Part shown: piece by piece, positions 31,963 to 42,477 of the stretch
Layout of the letters: each line of letters begins with the position of its first letter
Position numbering within the stretch: the first letter of the stretch is position 1
From: Salisapilia sapeloensis
Taxonomy: Eukaryota > Oomycota > Peronosporomycetes > Peronosporales > Salisapiliaceae
Direction: 5' to 3'
NCBI GenBank assembly: GCA_023334545.1
Contig: JAADVB010000092.1
Coordinates: 1-63,321, forward strand
DNA: 63,321 nucleotides
The notes under the pieces: generated by a model
What the model was told of the DNA's origin: nothing
What the model saw: the letters and a program-made list of their open reading frames with translations, nothing else
Database searches by the model: none
Program-made: the position numbers and the translations under genes

Positions 31963-33678
31963 ATGACTGACGGCCAGTCTTCGATTTTGCCATTCTTGCT
32001 ACCATATGCCCGAGACTCGGAGGAAATAGACGTGGTAAGCTATGGTAGTGACCGATGTGAACAAGAGCAAAACAGACAGGCGGGTGCTTTAATGCAGCCA
32101 TACTCATGTGCTGCAACGAAAACAGCGAGCAAGATGCTTCATAATCCGAATCTAGCTCGGCATATGCTAGCACGTGGTCAGCATCCTACGCACGACCTAG
32201 ACGATAAGAAGAAGTCTTCAAAACAAACAAAGGATTTTATGATTGCTTGTCAAAAGTTGTTCACTACTCTTGAGCAAGTAAATGGCAAAAGCGGTTCCAT
32301 CAAAGTGTACAATCTAAAGGATCTCTTTCAAACACTCGGAATGGAAATCAATGATGTCCAGTTTCGACAATGGGAGCATTCATTACCAGTGGACACCACG
32401 ACAGTTTCCATTACAATGTTCATCCAGGCTTGTCGGAGTTGGTTTGGAGAGAAACCCTTCTTAGAGCAAGTACAGAGGCTCCACCTTGACGCTGGAATGC
32501 CCCATGAAGGCCATAGCATGTCCAAGAGTGTATCTGCTCCACAACTTACCCATCCATATCGTCAGCTAGCTCAAGAAAGCGAAGATACCAAAGCGTTTGA
32601 TTATGAAGCATATGCCAACAGGCTACATCAGGAAGCGATGAAGCGAACGCACCACGAAACGCTTGCTCGTCGAGGTGAAGGCATGGTTCGTTCATCCAAA
32701 CAACTTCGCCGTAAAACTAAAGTATTGCAATCTATGCCGACTTTGCCAACAACACCTGAAGACCGTCTCAATTGCAAACCTTTACACGACCGCCTTCATG
32801 ATGAAATTCTTAGCCACAATATTCTTTCACACTGTGCGAAGCAAACACTAGCTACCAATTTAAATCGTATAAATGGCAGTGAACAAGCGTCTGCTGTATC
32901 TCGAGCTCGAAAAGCGCAAATGGTGCGGTCTGAAAAGCGTCGACAGGATACTGCCACTGCAAATGCCTTTGCTGCGAGCATCGGTATGATTGCGCGTCAC
33001 CTTCAGCATGAGGAACTACAGGAATCTCGAGCGCAGAAACAAGAAGTACAGAATGCAGTCGTAAACAGGAACAAATACAGTAAGCTGGAGCACAAAGTAC
33101 ACTACCGAGCGCGTGCGCGAGAGATCAAGTCACAGCAATTGCGAGAAGTGCAAGTAATGAAGGAGCTAGCGAGAGAAGAGGCTATGCTCGTGTCGTCTCA
33201 CTTAGCTCAGAAGCAAGCTCTTTTTGCTGCCAGTAAAACTCGCTTCGAGATGACAGCTTCCAGTAGTACCATATATCCACCACCTCCAGAGTTACTAGCA
33301 GCTAGAGCAACTGCCAAGACGAGCGAAGATTTAAAAGAGGTCGCTCTGATGGAAAAAGATCATTTAGAACGAGTTCGCAGCCTGCAACAACTTGATTATT
33401 CGTTCGACCGACGTCTAGCTATTCTGGAAGCCAATCGACCGCGCACTGAGGCCGGACTCGTCGACGTCGACATATCTGAATTACCGGATGATCGACTCGA
33501 GAAGTTACAAGATGAAGAGTTATGGCGGCAGTATTTGGAAATGCAAATTGAGCAAGGCAGGCTGGAATCACTGCCGTCGCGTGGTAACATTCCCCCTGCT
33601 GCCCTACGCTACTATGGAGAGATTCGACCAGTGCCTACACCAGCCTTCAATTCATCCGTCCAACGCTCATCATCCTAA
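31963..33678 (+). CDS. Coiled-coil protein with degenerate EF-hand pair, unknown
   Basis: This single exon encodes 571 aa. Residues ~90-165 look like an EF-hand pair without calcium ligands (IKVYNLKDLFQTLGMEINDVQ, then VSITMFIQACRSWF). Residues ~200-520 are long charged helices with Ala/Arg/Gln/Glu heptads. The C-terminus contains a short conserved-looking PPAALRYYGEIRP. The composition resembles axonemal or basal-body coiled-coil proteins, but I do not recognise a family. It converges with the DDX56 gene with 47 bp between stop codons. Confidence 0.7.
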   Translation: MTDGQSSILPFLLPYARDSEEIDVVSYGSDRCEQEQNRQAGALMQPYSCAATKTASKMLHNPNLARHMLARGQHPTHDLDDKKKSSKQTKDFMIACQKLFTTLEQVNGKSGSIKVYNLKDLFQTLGMEINDVQFRQWEHSLPVDTTTVSITMFIQACRSWFGEKPFLEQVQRLHLDAGMPHEGHSMSKSVSAPQLTHPYRQLAQESEDTKAFDYEAYANRLHQEAMKRTHHETLARRGEGMVRSSKQLRRKTKVLQSMPTLPTTPEDRLNCKPLHDRLHDEILSHNILSHCAKQTLATNLNRINGSEQASAVSRARKAQMVRSEKRRQDTATANAFAASIGMIARHLQHEELQESRAQKQEVQNAVVNRNKYSKLEHKVHYRARAREIKSQQLREVQVMKELAREEAMLVSSHLAQKQALFAASKTRFEMTASSSTIYPPPPELLAARATAKTSEDLKEVALMEKDHLERVRSLQQLDYSFDRRLAILEANRPRTEAGLVDVDISELPDDRLEKLQDEELWRQYLEMQIEQGRLESLPSRGNIPPAALRYYGEIRPVPTPAFNSSVQRSSS

Positions 33679-33725
33679 GACTCACAAAGGCTGACTGATG
33701 CAAAAAGAAAAATTTATTTGTCCAT

Positions 33726-35633
33726 CTAATGGGAAAATCCTTTGCTATTCTTGGCTTTACGCTTGGCGGCCGTCCGAGGGTTGTACTTACCCTTACGATG
33801 ACGTGCCTTCCACTTGTCTCGCCCGGCAGAGCTCTTGCCGACACCAGTGCCATAGCTAATCCGATCCTCCGGCGTCTTTTCGTCCAGCATCTCCGTCACG
33901 CCTTCTGCAGAAAAGTTGTGCAGTGGGTCATTGTCCGTCCGCTTCTTGCCATCCGTCGACCTCGCTCGCGGGTTTCTTCGTGGCTTCTTCTTCTTCGGTT
34001 GCGTAGAGGCTTGCATAGACTGCGGGACTAAATAATCCGGTACGGTTGCCAAGTGCGGTTGGATGCGAGCTGCTCCGATCGCCTTGTCATGCTGCAACAC
34101 GTTCAGCTCCCGAGGGTTGGCTTCAAAGTGGGAAGCAAGTTTATCCGAATTTAGAATTTCTTTCTTGACGTCCGCAAGCTGCGCCTCTCGAACAGCAGTG
34201 CTCGTAACTGCGCGTCGAACATCTTCCACACGATACCGGAAGCAGTCGATCTCTTTCAAGTCAAAGTCCAGTTGAGCAGGTTGCTGCAGCACATCATTCG
34301 TGCTCGTTTCCACTGGCTGCTGTGTCGCCTGAACCTTGGCCAATACGCTCGTGTCGTTCTCATCGTTCGAACAGACCAAGGACAAGGCAGTACCGTTGGC
34401 CCCACCACGCGCTGTACGCCCAATGCGATGCGTGTAAGAGCGTACGCTACGAGGAAAGTCGACATTGACGACGAAAGTGACGCCGCGGAAGTCGACTCCT
34501 CTCGACACACCAAACGCCGAGTCCGCCTCCAAACGCTTTCGCTTCGCACCTACTTGCGGCTTTTCTACCTTTTCATCTTCTTGCTCTTCCTTTTCATCTT
34601 CTTGCTGGTCGTCACTCTCCTCCGACTCTTGCTCTTCTTCGTCACTGTCTTCATCCTTGTCCATACTGTCGTCTGTTGCAATGAGGTAGTCAAAGAAGCC
34701 ACGGTTGAACTCCTCGATGATGTGCTGACGAGAGTTGTGTGGTAACTGGGCGTTCAGGACTGCGCTTTTAATGATGAACTGCTCAAAGAAGAGCTTTAGA
34801 CGGTACGCCGCTTCCGTCGAGTTTACAAAGAAGATGACTTTGCCATTCACGACGCCGAGCTTTAATAAGGCATACAGGAGTAGATCCTTATCCTTAGCGT
34901 TGACATTTAAGTAGTACTGCTGTAGCTTTCCGTCCGTCTCACCTTCTTCCAGTTTCACCACCGCAGCGTTATGCAAAACGGCTTTCTTTAGCTGCTCGAG
35001 CTCCGGACTGAGAGTGGCGGACATGCAAAACGTCTGACAAGCTTTTGGCAAGTGGTTGTAGATCGTACGAACGTCGTCACCGTATCCAAAGGATAGAACG
35101 AGGTCTGCTTCATCGATGACGACGCTTTCGACGTGCTGGAGACTCAGGTTACCTGCGTTCAAATGAGCGACAAGTCGACCTGGTGTCGACACTACAATGT
35201 CCGGGACGTCTCGCAATAGAGCCTGTTGCGCATTCATGCTCTTTCCACCCCCTAAAGCTAGTAACGATAGCACATCTCGGCAATAGTACATGAGTTCCGA
35301 GATGTGGCGTTGTGCCTGTTCCACGAGCTCCTTAGTGGGCACGAGCACCAGCGCTCGAACGCGTGGTGTGGATCCCACTGGCAATGGAGATGAAAGCAAC
35401 TTGTGCAACAGCGGCAATGCATATGCAGCCGTTTTGCCTGATCCAGTCCGAGCTCGGACCAACAAGTCTTTGCCTTGTAAAGCCAACGGGATGCAATGAC
35501 GTTGTACTAGCGTGGCATGCACAAATTCAAGCTTCGCAACAGCTTTGGTCAGTCGACGGTCGAGGCCAAAGTCGCTCGCCGCGAAAGACTGTTTGTCGTC
35601 TAGTAGAGACGTACGTACGCCTGTCGGTGCCAT
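33726..35633 (-). CDS. DDX56: DEAD-box RNA helicase DDX56/DBP9
   Basis: This single exon encodes 635 aa from the ATG at 35633. DBP9/DDX56 helicases act in the nucleolus in 60S ribosome assembly. Motifs are ARTGSGKT (I), VPTKELVEQ (Ia), TPGR (Ib), DEADLVLSFGYGDD (II, with the DEADL...GY typical of this subfamily), SATL (III), and in lobe 2 IATDDS followed by a ~50-residue Asp/Glu/Gln insertion, GVDFRGV, and HRIGRTARGG (VI). The acidic insertion at this site is normal for DBP9. The C-terminus is basic (KKKKPRRNPRARS) and fits nucleolar targeting. It shares a 196-bp divergent promoter with the SLC17-like gene. Confidence 0.94.
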   Translation of the reverse strand: MAPTGVRTSLLDDKQSFAASDFGLDRRLTKAVAKLEFVHATLVQRHCIPLALQGKDLLVRARTGSGKTAAYALPLLHKLLSSPLPVGSTPRVRALVLVPTKELVEQAQRHISELMYYCRDVLSLLALGGGKSMNAQQALLRDVPDIVVSTPGRLVAHLNAGNLSLQHVESVVIDEADLVLSFGYGDDVRTIYNHLPKACQTFCMSATLSPELEQLKKAVLHNAAVVKLEEGETDGKLQQYYLNVNAKDKDLLLYALLKLGVVNGKVIFFVNSTEAAYRLKLFFEQFIIKSAVLNAQLPHNSRQHIIEEFNRGFFDYLIATDDSMDKDEDSDEEEQESEESDDQQEDEKEEQEDEKVEKPQVGAKRKRLEADSAFGVSRGVDFRGVTFVVNVDFPRSVRSYTHRIGRTARGGANGTALSLVCSNDENDTSVLAKVQATQQPVETSTNDVLQQPAQLDFDLKEIDCFRYRVEDVRRAVTSTAVREAQLADVKKEILNSDKLASHFEANPRELNVLQHDKAIGAARIQPHLATVPDYLVPQSMQASTQPKKKKPRRNPRARSTDGKKRTDNDPLHNFSAEGVTEMLDEKTPEDRISYGTGVGKSSAGRDKWKARHRKGKYNPRTAAKRKAKNSKGFSH

Positions 35634-35829
35634 CGAGGATGAAAATGTGACTGGAGGTGGCGAAGACACTGTTCTCTATGAGATGCCACTGCCACAACTG
35701 CTGTGTCATCGATATCCGAACTTCAACACTAGTGACAGAAAAAGCGACGTGGTTGATGTTTGCCATTGGTGAAAAACAGCTGAACCCGTCGGCAATTGGT
35801 TGAAAAAGTACTTTCACTTTTGTATAGGC

Positions 35830-37468
35830 ATGCCAGAAACGACTCCGCTCGTGAGCAATATGAAGACCGGGTATCGGATACTCGACGACCGCGACATGGA
35901 CGACAAGGAAAAAACGTCGGAGCCAGTGGGACACCGTCGCTATGTCATCGCCTTCCTCTGTCTCTGGGTGACGACAATCTGCTACGCGGATCGTATGCAT
36001 GAGTAGCTCCTCAAATCTTCGTATCAATGCGTTTAACATTTTGTGTCCGTAGGCACCAACATTGGCATCGCGCTGCCCGCATTCGTGCAAGACAAAAAGG
36101 TGCAAGGAGCAGTCATGTCTTCTTTCTTCTACGGCTACTTGTGTACTCAGGTGGGAACTTTCGTGGTAACACATCATGGATGTGCATCTGATCTTGGGTG
36201 GTTGTTTAGATTGCCGGCGGATACCTCGCAACCCACTTTGGAGCAAAGCGAGTCCTCATCGTTGGTGTCATCGTATGGACGCTATTTGTACGTATTTCTA
36301 TCAAATGCAACCGAAAAAATGCTCACGTGTTCGATAGGACCTGTCGACTGTACTCGTGGCCGACTGCCGGAACTGCCTCTACGTTGCTCGCGCAGGCATG
36401 GGACTTGGAGAAGGAATCCTCTTCCCATGCATGCACCAGATTTCTGGTGCATGGTATCCACTTCAAGAGCGCAGTTTCCTCGTGTCTATCGTCACTAGCG
36501 GGACGGACTTTGGAACTATCTTAGCGCTCGTCTTATCCCCTGCGTTGCTCGAAAGCTACGGATGGGAACGTATTTTTGAAGTTTTTGGTGTCCTCAGTTT
36601 CATTTGGCTCGGTTTCTATGTCATCCTTGGCGGACCTCGCCCGGAGCTCGATACTCGCATCACAAGTGCCGAGCGTCATTACATTCTAACGAACCGTACG
36701 ATCGACCCAGAGACACATCGTGGTGCCTACCCACATCCTCACCCTCCAAATCAACATGAAAAGCTTCCATGGAAGACACTCCTAACATCTCGACCGGCAT
36801 GGGCGATCTACGTTGCACACTTTTGTTTCAACTACGGGTGGTACGTCCTCCTCGGATGGATTCCTCAGTACTTTCGTCAAGAGCTGCACATTGATATGAG
36901 CAAACACATCTTCTCTGCTGCTTTGCCTTACTTATGTGGCTACGTCGGGACCATGTCGGCTGGTAAAATCTCCGACATGATGGTCGCAAGAGCTTGGCGA
37001 GTGGTACATGTGCGTAAGATCATGAACACGGCCGGATTCCTCGGTGCCGCGATCTGTCTCTTTTCTCTCAAGTACGCTCCGAGTGCCAACTTTGCCGTCG
37101 GACTACTGTGCGCCGCTTTGTTCATGGCTCGTCTGTCCATGAGCGGGTACTGGGTGAACATGATCGACGTCGGGCCGAACCACGCTGCGTACGTCATGGG
37201 TGTCTCCAATACGTTTGCGACGATCCCAGGTATCGTCGGAAATGTCGTGACTGGAGACATTTTAGAATCCACTGGTCGTTGGGACCTCGTCTTTGGCATC
37301 GCAGCCGCGGTCCTTGTCTTCGGAGCAGCCTTCTTCCATTGCAATGCTTCCGACAAATCAATCTTTAGCAGGTCGCATGGAGGAACGAGTACGGACGGAT
37401 ACACGAGTCTAGACATGAATGACGATGTAGATGGTGTGAATGACGACGACGCGCTACTAGAACGTTAG
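35830..37468 (+). CDS. MFS anion transporter, SLC17-like
   Basis: Exons 35830-35992, 36053-36150, 36210-36287 and 36338-37468 (introns 60, 59, 50 nt) encode 489 aa. Features are RRYVIAFLCLWVTTICYADR at TM1, GAVMSSFFYGYLCTQIAGGYLATHFGAKRV across intron 2, ARAGMGLGEGILFPCMHQISGAWYP, and late segments SAALPYLCGYVGTMSAGKISD and TFATIPGIVGNVVTGDILESTGRW. These match SLC17/ANTR-type phosphate and organic-anion transporters rather than sugar porters. Twelve membrane spans are expected, with an acidic cytosolic tail. Substrate and membrane are unknown. All four joins are supported by an unbroken frame and intact spans. Confidence 0.9.
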
Positions 37469-37530
37469 TGTCGACACTCGAGTTTTGCTGTAAAGACAAC
37501 AGGAATGAGAAACGATTTGACCACTTTGAA

Positions 37531-40500
37531 TTACGATGCAGACTGTCTACCGAGACTATACCGACCTAGAGCTATCCGCTGCAACTGCGTACTTGATATC
37601 TCATCGCCAAATACTTTCTTCATCTCCATGAATAGTCGCAAAGCTTCATCCCAATCCACGCGCTCTTCTGCTGCGTAGATGGCCTGGACATAGACATCTA
37701 CTGTCGGCCGAACTTGGTACTCTGCTGCCTTTTGCATGGAATAGAAGACTTGGAGAGCACTTTGATACGCCTCTGCTTCATTACACAGCGTCATAACACG
37801 ATCGACAAAGGCTGCATCCGGTGACGTACCAAAGCCATCATGTAGGTCTTTAAGAATCGACACAGCTTCTTTCCAATCATCCAGTTCATCCAGCACTTTT
37901 AGCATGACAGCGGAAGGAGTAGCGACGCCGAGTTGTCGATGCCATTGACGAAGGAGACTGATGAGGTGAAGTATACGCTCGGATGATTCTTGTCTCTTGC
38001 AAGCACTGATGTATGCATGCAAGAGGGATGGACTGACAAGCTCAGACGCTGTCTCTCGAGACACTGTTCGCAAGTTGGATGTGAAACGATCGAAGAGGTC
38101 CAATGCAGTGTCATACGAGCTACGTTGGATACATGCAATGAGCATGCGACTGTAAGTCGCAGCAGACGGCTCCACATCGTTCGCGTCCATACTATCTAAT
38201 AGCTTCCGCATGGTTTCCTTGACGTCATGCGTCCTCGAGGACACGTCCTTTACCTCCACTTCCACTTGTTCCTCTGAGTCTTCCAGCAAAAGTGATCCGT
38301 GGTATCTCGTCGTGACAAAGCTCTTAAGTACCATGTTGTACGTCACAACGTCCGGTGTTAATCCTTCTTTCTGCATTCGATCTAACAAATCCATCGCCTG
38401 CGCTTCATTCCTCGCTTTCCCACATGCCTGCAACACTCTGTTGTACGCTCCAACCGTCGCTCCTAACTCTGTTGCCATCATCTCCAAGAGTTCCATGGAG
38501 TTGACGACATCGCCAACGCGTGCAAAGGCATGGATTACATTCTCATACGTCAACGCGTCCGGCACTGTCCGATCAGACATGAAGACACCATCGAACAGCT
38601 CTAACGCTCGTAGTGGCTCGCCAGACGTTGCACAGAGCTCAATCGCGCCGTTCAGTACCTTGACACTGGGGGTGTACTCTTCGTCTTGCATCAAATGGTC
38701 CAGGAAGCTTAGCCCGACACTAGCTTGATTCCCACGACTGCACGCAGCAAACAAGAGCGTTAGTGTTCCATCGTCCGGTGGGATCTGTCGTTGCGTCATG
38801 ATATTGTAGAGCTGGAAGGCAGCGTCTACTTGGCCAAACCGCTGGAGGTAGTCGATACCAGCATTGAAAACACCCGTGTCTAGTTGAGATGTAGGAGCTG
38901 TTCGACAGATTTCCAGGATAAAAGGAAAGAAACGAGGTGGGAGCATCAACTGGTCTACATCGACGATACCTTCCGCATCCGATAGCAATGCTCGGAAGAG
39001 TAAAAAGTGAATAGCAGTGTCAGGAACGACGTCTGCTGTCTGTGTGGCTTGCTGGTAAAAGTCGACTGCACACTCGGCAATCTCCATCTCATCTGGTATA
39101 ATCACGTCCGACGACATGGCGTTCACGTACGCTTCGAGGACGTTGCGTAGAATATGTTGGTCGCATCCTACAGCTTCTCGAATCTCCTCGTACACTGCTT
39201 CTGCAGTCACTGGATCACCTGCATTGGCACAGGAACGTAATATGGTGTTGTAATCGGACGCTTGGATTCTTAATTGAGGATCTGAAGCAACATCACGCTG
39301 GAACTCGTACAGGCTTAAGCTGGTGCGTACATCGCCAGCTTTTGCACATCCGTCATACAGTCGCTCCACCATATTTCGATCTGCTAGACGTTGTTGAGCA
39401 AGGGTCATGAAGACATCTAGCGCCTTCACTCGGACAGGTGTACGTGCTGCCACGAGGATAAAGTGCTGTCCTAGACTTTTTATGATATCTTCCTGTATAT
39501 GGTCGAATGCACCTGGAAGGTCCACGAGACGCTCTAGCTCTACTAGAGATGCTTGTGTGAGCATCTCGTTCCACTGATCTATGCTATCGATGTGCGTGGC
39601 GATTTCTTCCCAGCTAGTGGCAGATGCAGCCGCTTTCATGAGTCGATCGAGGGACTTTCGAAGACGCCTTCGAGTCTGATTTGAGCGTCCATTTAGATCA
39701 TCTTTGCGATAATGGGAGCGAGACGCAGTCGGACGAAGTGACTTGACGTCGTACGCGACAGGTTCTATTGTCGCGTCTCTTTCATCGCATAACGTACATA
39801 GCTTACGATATGTATGACCGTCTCCTGGACGCCACGACGCTAGTGTTCCATCGCAAACCTCTCGAATCGACGCAACAAGATCCCAATCTTTTTCCAATCG
39901 ACATACATCCAATACACTGTTGTACACATATCCTTTGCATACGATATTGTCATGATACGCTTTAGTGAGATATTTGACAGCATCTCCCACTTTTCTATCT
40001 GCCAAGAGCGCAAATGCGAGGTTGGTCATCGTGTCTGCATCCGGTTTTAACTTGTACTTTGTCTGCATGTCATGGAATAAGTACACGGCCTTGTGGGATC
40101 GACCGGCATCTCGGGAGTATACACGCAAGAGACAATTGGCAGCAACGAGAGAGGGTCGTACGTTACTGCCAATCATTTCTTTCCAAAACTTTTCTGCAGT
40201 CTGGACATCCCCACGGTCTTTCGAGCAGCAATTGATCAAATTAGCAAATGTAAAAGCTCCCCTTCTCTTCCCTGCTTGCACCATTAATTTTTGCACATAC
40301 TCTGCTGTCTTGAGATCCTGCTGCCGACTGCAACCAGCAATTACGGTGTTGAAACTGCGAGAATTGCAACGCTTCTCCATTGTCATTTCAGATAATAAGG
40401 TCACGGCCGTCGATAATGACTTGGTACTGTGGCGTTGGCACAGTAGGTATAAGACTTCATTATACGTGTCAGCCCAAATGGGAACATCGTAGTGCTGTCT

Positions 40501-40839
40501 AGCGAGCTTAATCGCATCCAAAGAAGCTTCGATGTCCTTGTGTGCTACTGCTGTTCGTACGCGACGATTGTACTCGGACTTGCTTGGCATCGATTGTACT
40601 CCATCCACACTGCTAAACGATCTTGCAATCATATGAGCGTCCGGACGTCTGCTCTGTCTTATAACATGACTGGATTTACTCAAAGCACTGCTGACACCAC
40701 CAAAACCTCGATGATAATCGAGATTCGACGCTATGAGACCACTCGATTTTACACTCTTTGCAGTTGCAAATGAGCAACACCATCCAGCGCGTCCATTACA
40801 AAGTCCATAAGCTATATTCTTGGGCAAATACACCCTCAT
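37531..40839 (-). CDS. Long pentatricopeptide repeat protein, probably mitochondrial
   Basis: This single exon encodes 1102 aa from the ATG at 40839. After a basic N-terminal region compatible with a mitochondrial presequence, nearly the whole length is tandem ~35-residue helix pairs of PPR type (for example SFNTVIAGC, LTYENVIHAFAR, VVTYNMVLKSF, ATYSRMLIAC). These bind RNA with one repeat per base and act in organelle RNA stability, processing or translation. There is no DYW, E or SMR domain, so RNA editing is not implied. Its target transcript cannot be read. Divergent from RPT4 with 156 bp between start codons. Confidence 0.9.
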   Translation of the reverse strand: MRVYLPKNIAYGLCNGRAGWCCSFATAKSVKSSGLIASNLDYHRGFGGVSSALSKSSHVIRQSRRPDAHMIARSFSSVDGVQSMPSKSEYNRRVRTAVAHKDIEASLDAIKLARQHYDVPIWADTYNEVLYLLCQRHSTKSLSTAVTLLSEMTMEKRCNSRSFNTVIAGCSRQQDLKTAEYVQKLMVQAGKRRGAFTFANLINCCSKDRGDVQTAEKFWKEMIGSNVRPSLVAANCLLRVYSRDAGRSHKAVYLFHDMQTKYKLKPDADTMTNLAFALLADRKVGDAVKYLTKAYHDNIVCKGYVYNSVLDVCRLEKDWDLVASIREVCDGTLASWRPGDGHTYRKLCTLCDERDATIEPVAYDVKSLRPTASRSHYRKDDLNGRSNQTRRRLRKSLDRLMKAAASATSWEEIATHIDSIDQWNEMLTQASLVELERLVDLPGAFDHIQEDIIKSLGQHFILVAARTPVRVKALDVFMTLAQQRLADRNMVERLYDGCAKAGDVRTSLSLYEFQRDVASDPQLRIQASDYNTILRSCANAGDPVTAEAVYEEIREAVGCDQHILRNVLEAYVNAMSSDVIIPDEMEIAECAVDFYQQATQTADVVPDTAIHFLLFRALLSDAEGIVDVDQLMLPPRFFPFILEICRTAPTSQLDTGVFNAGIDYLQRFGQVDAAFQLYNIMTQRQIPPDDGTLTLLFAACSRGNQASVGLSFLDHLMQDEEYTPSVKVLNGAIELCATSGEPLRALELFDGVFMSDRTVPDALTYENVIHAFARVGDVVNSMELLEMMATELGATVGAYNRVLQACGKARNEAQAMDLLDRMQKEGLTPDVVTYNMVLKSFVTTRYHGSLLLEDSEEQVEVEVKDVSSRTHDVKETMRKLLDSMDANDVEPSAATYSRMLIACIQRSSYDTALDLFDRFTSNLRTVSRETASELVSPSLLHAYISACKRQESSERILHLISLLRQWHRQLGVATPSAVMLKVLDELDDWKEAVSILKDLHDGFGTSPDAAFVDRVMTLCNEAEAYQSALQVFYSMQKAAEYQVRPTVDVYVQAIYAAEERVDWDEALRLFMEMKKVFGDEISSTQLQRIALGRYSLGRQSAS

Positions 40840-40995
40840 CACCTACATGCAGTCGCACAAGCGCCTTCGCCTCTCAATTGTGTCGTGGTCCGTGCTACAT
40901 CCTATAGTAATGTGTACACATAACTTTAGGATAAATCCGGATAAAGCACACGATTCGGATCCATCGCCCACATCTCAAGACAAAGGACGAGAAAA

Positions 40996-42390
40996 ATGTC
41001 GTCGACTACTGCCGAGGATGAGCGTACGCAAGTGCTGAATGCGTACAAGGCAAAGGTGCGCGAGCATCGGGAAATGGAGAGCCGGTATGTGTTTAGCTAT
41101 ATCCTTCGAGATGATCCTCTATCGACTTGTGGAGGATCGTATTTATCGAAAAGATCCTGTGGCTAAAGAATGTGAATTAGTCTCAAGCAAATGCGTGAGA
41201 ACGTCAAGCAGCTCGTCAAGGACTACAACAAGACGGAAGATGACTTGAAAGCCCTACAAGTATAAAATTATAGACAAATGATACTCTTGCTGGTGTGTTT
41301 AACATGCATCGTGGCATCTAGAGCGTCGGCCAGATCATTGGAGAGGTTCTACGTCAGCTAGACGATGACCGGTTCATCGTGAAGGCATCTAGCGGACCAC
41401 GTTACGTTGTCGGGTGCCGGACAAAGGTAATTGCCTCTATTTAGTTCCTAATCGATCTATATTCACCACTATTTCCAGGTGGATAAGGACAAGCTGAAGG
41501 CTGGTACTCGTGTCGCATTGGATATGACGACTCTAACGATCATGCGCCACCTCCCCCGTGAAGTTGATCCAACCGTCTACCACATGCTTAAGGAAGACGC
41601 CGGTAACATCTCGTTCTCGGCCATCGGTGGTCTCAACGAACAGATTCGCGAGCTGCGTGAAGTTATCGAGCTTCCACTCACCAACCCAGAGCTCTTCCTT
41701 CGTGTCGGCATCAAGCCTCCCAAGGGTGTCTTGCTCTACGGTCCTCCTGGAACGGGCAAGACGCTGCTTGCTCGAGCCCTCGCCTGTAACATCAACGCGA
41801 CGTTCCTCAAGGTGGTCGCCAGTGCCATCGTGGACAAGTACATCGGTGAAAGTGCTCGAGTGATCCGTGAGATGTTCGGGTACGCTCGGGACCACCAGCC
41901 GTGCGTCATCTTTATGGATGAAATTGATGCTATTGGTGGCAGTCGGTACTCGGAGGGTACGTCTGCGGATCGTGAAATCCAGCGTACGCTCATGGAGCTC
42001 TTGAACCAATTGGATGGTTTCGATGCTTTGGGGCAAGTGAAGATGGTCATGGCGACGAACCGTCCAGACATCCTGGACCCTGCACTCTTGCGTCCAGGTC
42101 GATTGGACCGAAAGATCGAGATCCCGCTACCGAATGAAGCTTCTCGAATGGATATCCTCAAGATCCACTCGGCAGCAATCACGAAGAAGGGAGACATTGA
42201 TTACGAATCCATCGTCAAGCTCACGGACGGTTTCAACGGCGCGGACATTCGCAACGTTTGTACCGAAGCGGGTGTCTTTGCCATCCGCAGTGACCGAGAT
42301 TACGTCGTGGAAGAAGACTTCATGAAGGCGGCGCGGAAACTTGGGGAGACCAAGAAACTCGAATCCAAAATGGACTACAGCAAAGTCTAA
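40996..42390 (+). CDS. PSMC6: 26S proteasome AAA ATPase RPT4
   Basis: Exons 40996-41084, 41181-41259, 41322-41426 and 41479-42390 (introns 96, 62, 52 nt) encode 394 aa. RPT4 is one of the six ATPases that unfold substrates in the proteasome base. The order is an N-terminal coiled coil, an OB fold (VGQIIGEVL...[14 protein letters not shown]), then the AAA domain with Walker A GPPGTGKT, Walker [13 protein letters not shown], the second region ([27 protein letters not shown]) and the C-terminal helix bundle. [22 protein letters not shown] and the DYSKV ending mark RPT4 among the six paralogues. Three introns lie in the first 150 codons and none in the AAA domain. Confidence 0.97.
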
Positions 42391-42477
42391 CGGCTTTCGT
42401 GTCTAACTGAAACGAAGGACAGCCGAAAATACACCTTGTTAGGCTTACGTTTTTGTTTACATTCGTACGTTGGTAGC

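Noticed and set aside
35590..35633. GTACGTACGT...CTACTAG resembling an intron at the start of DDX56
   Set aside because: The piece would be 19 nt long and its removal is not needed, because the frame is open and matches the family.
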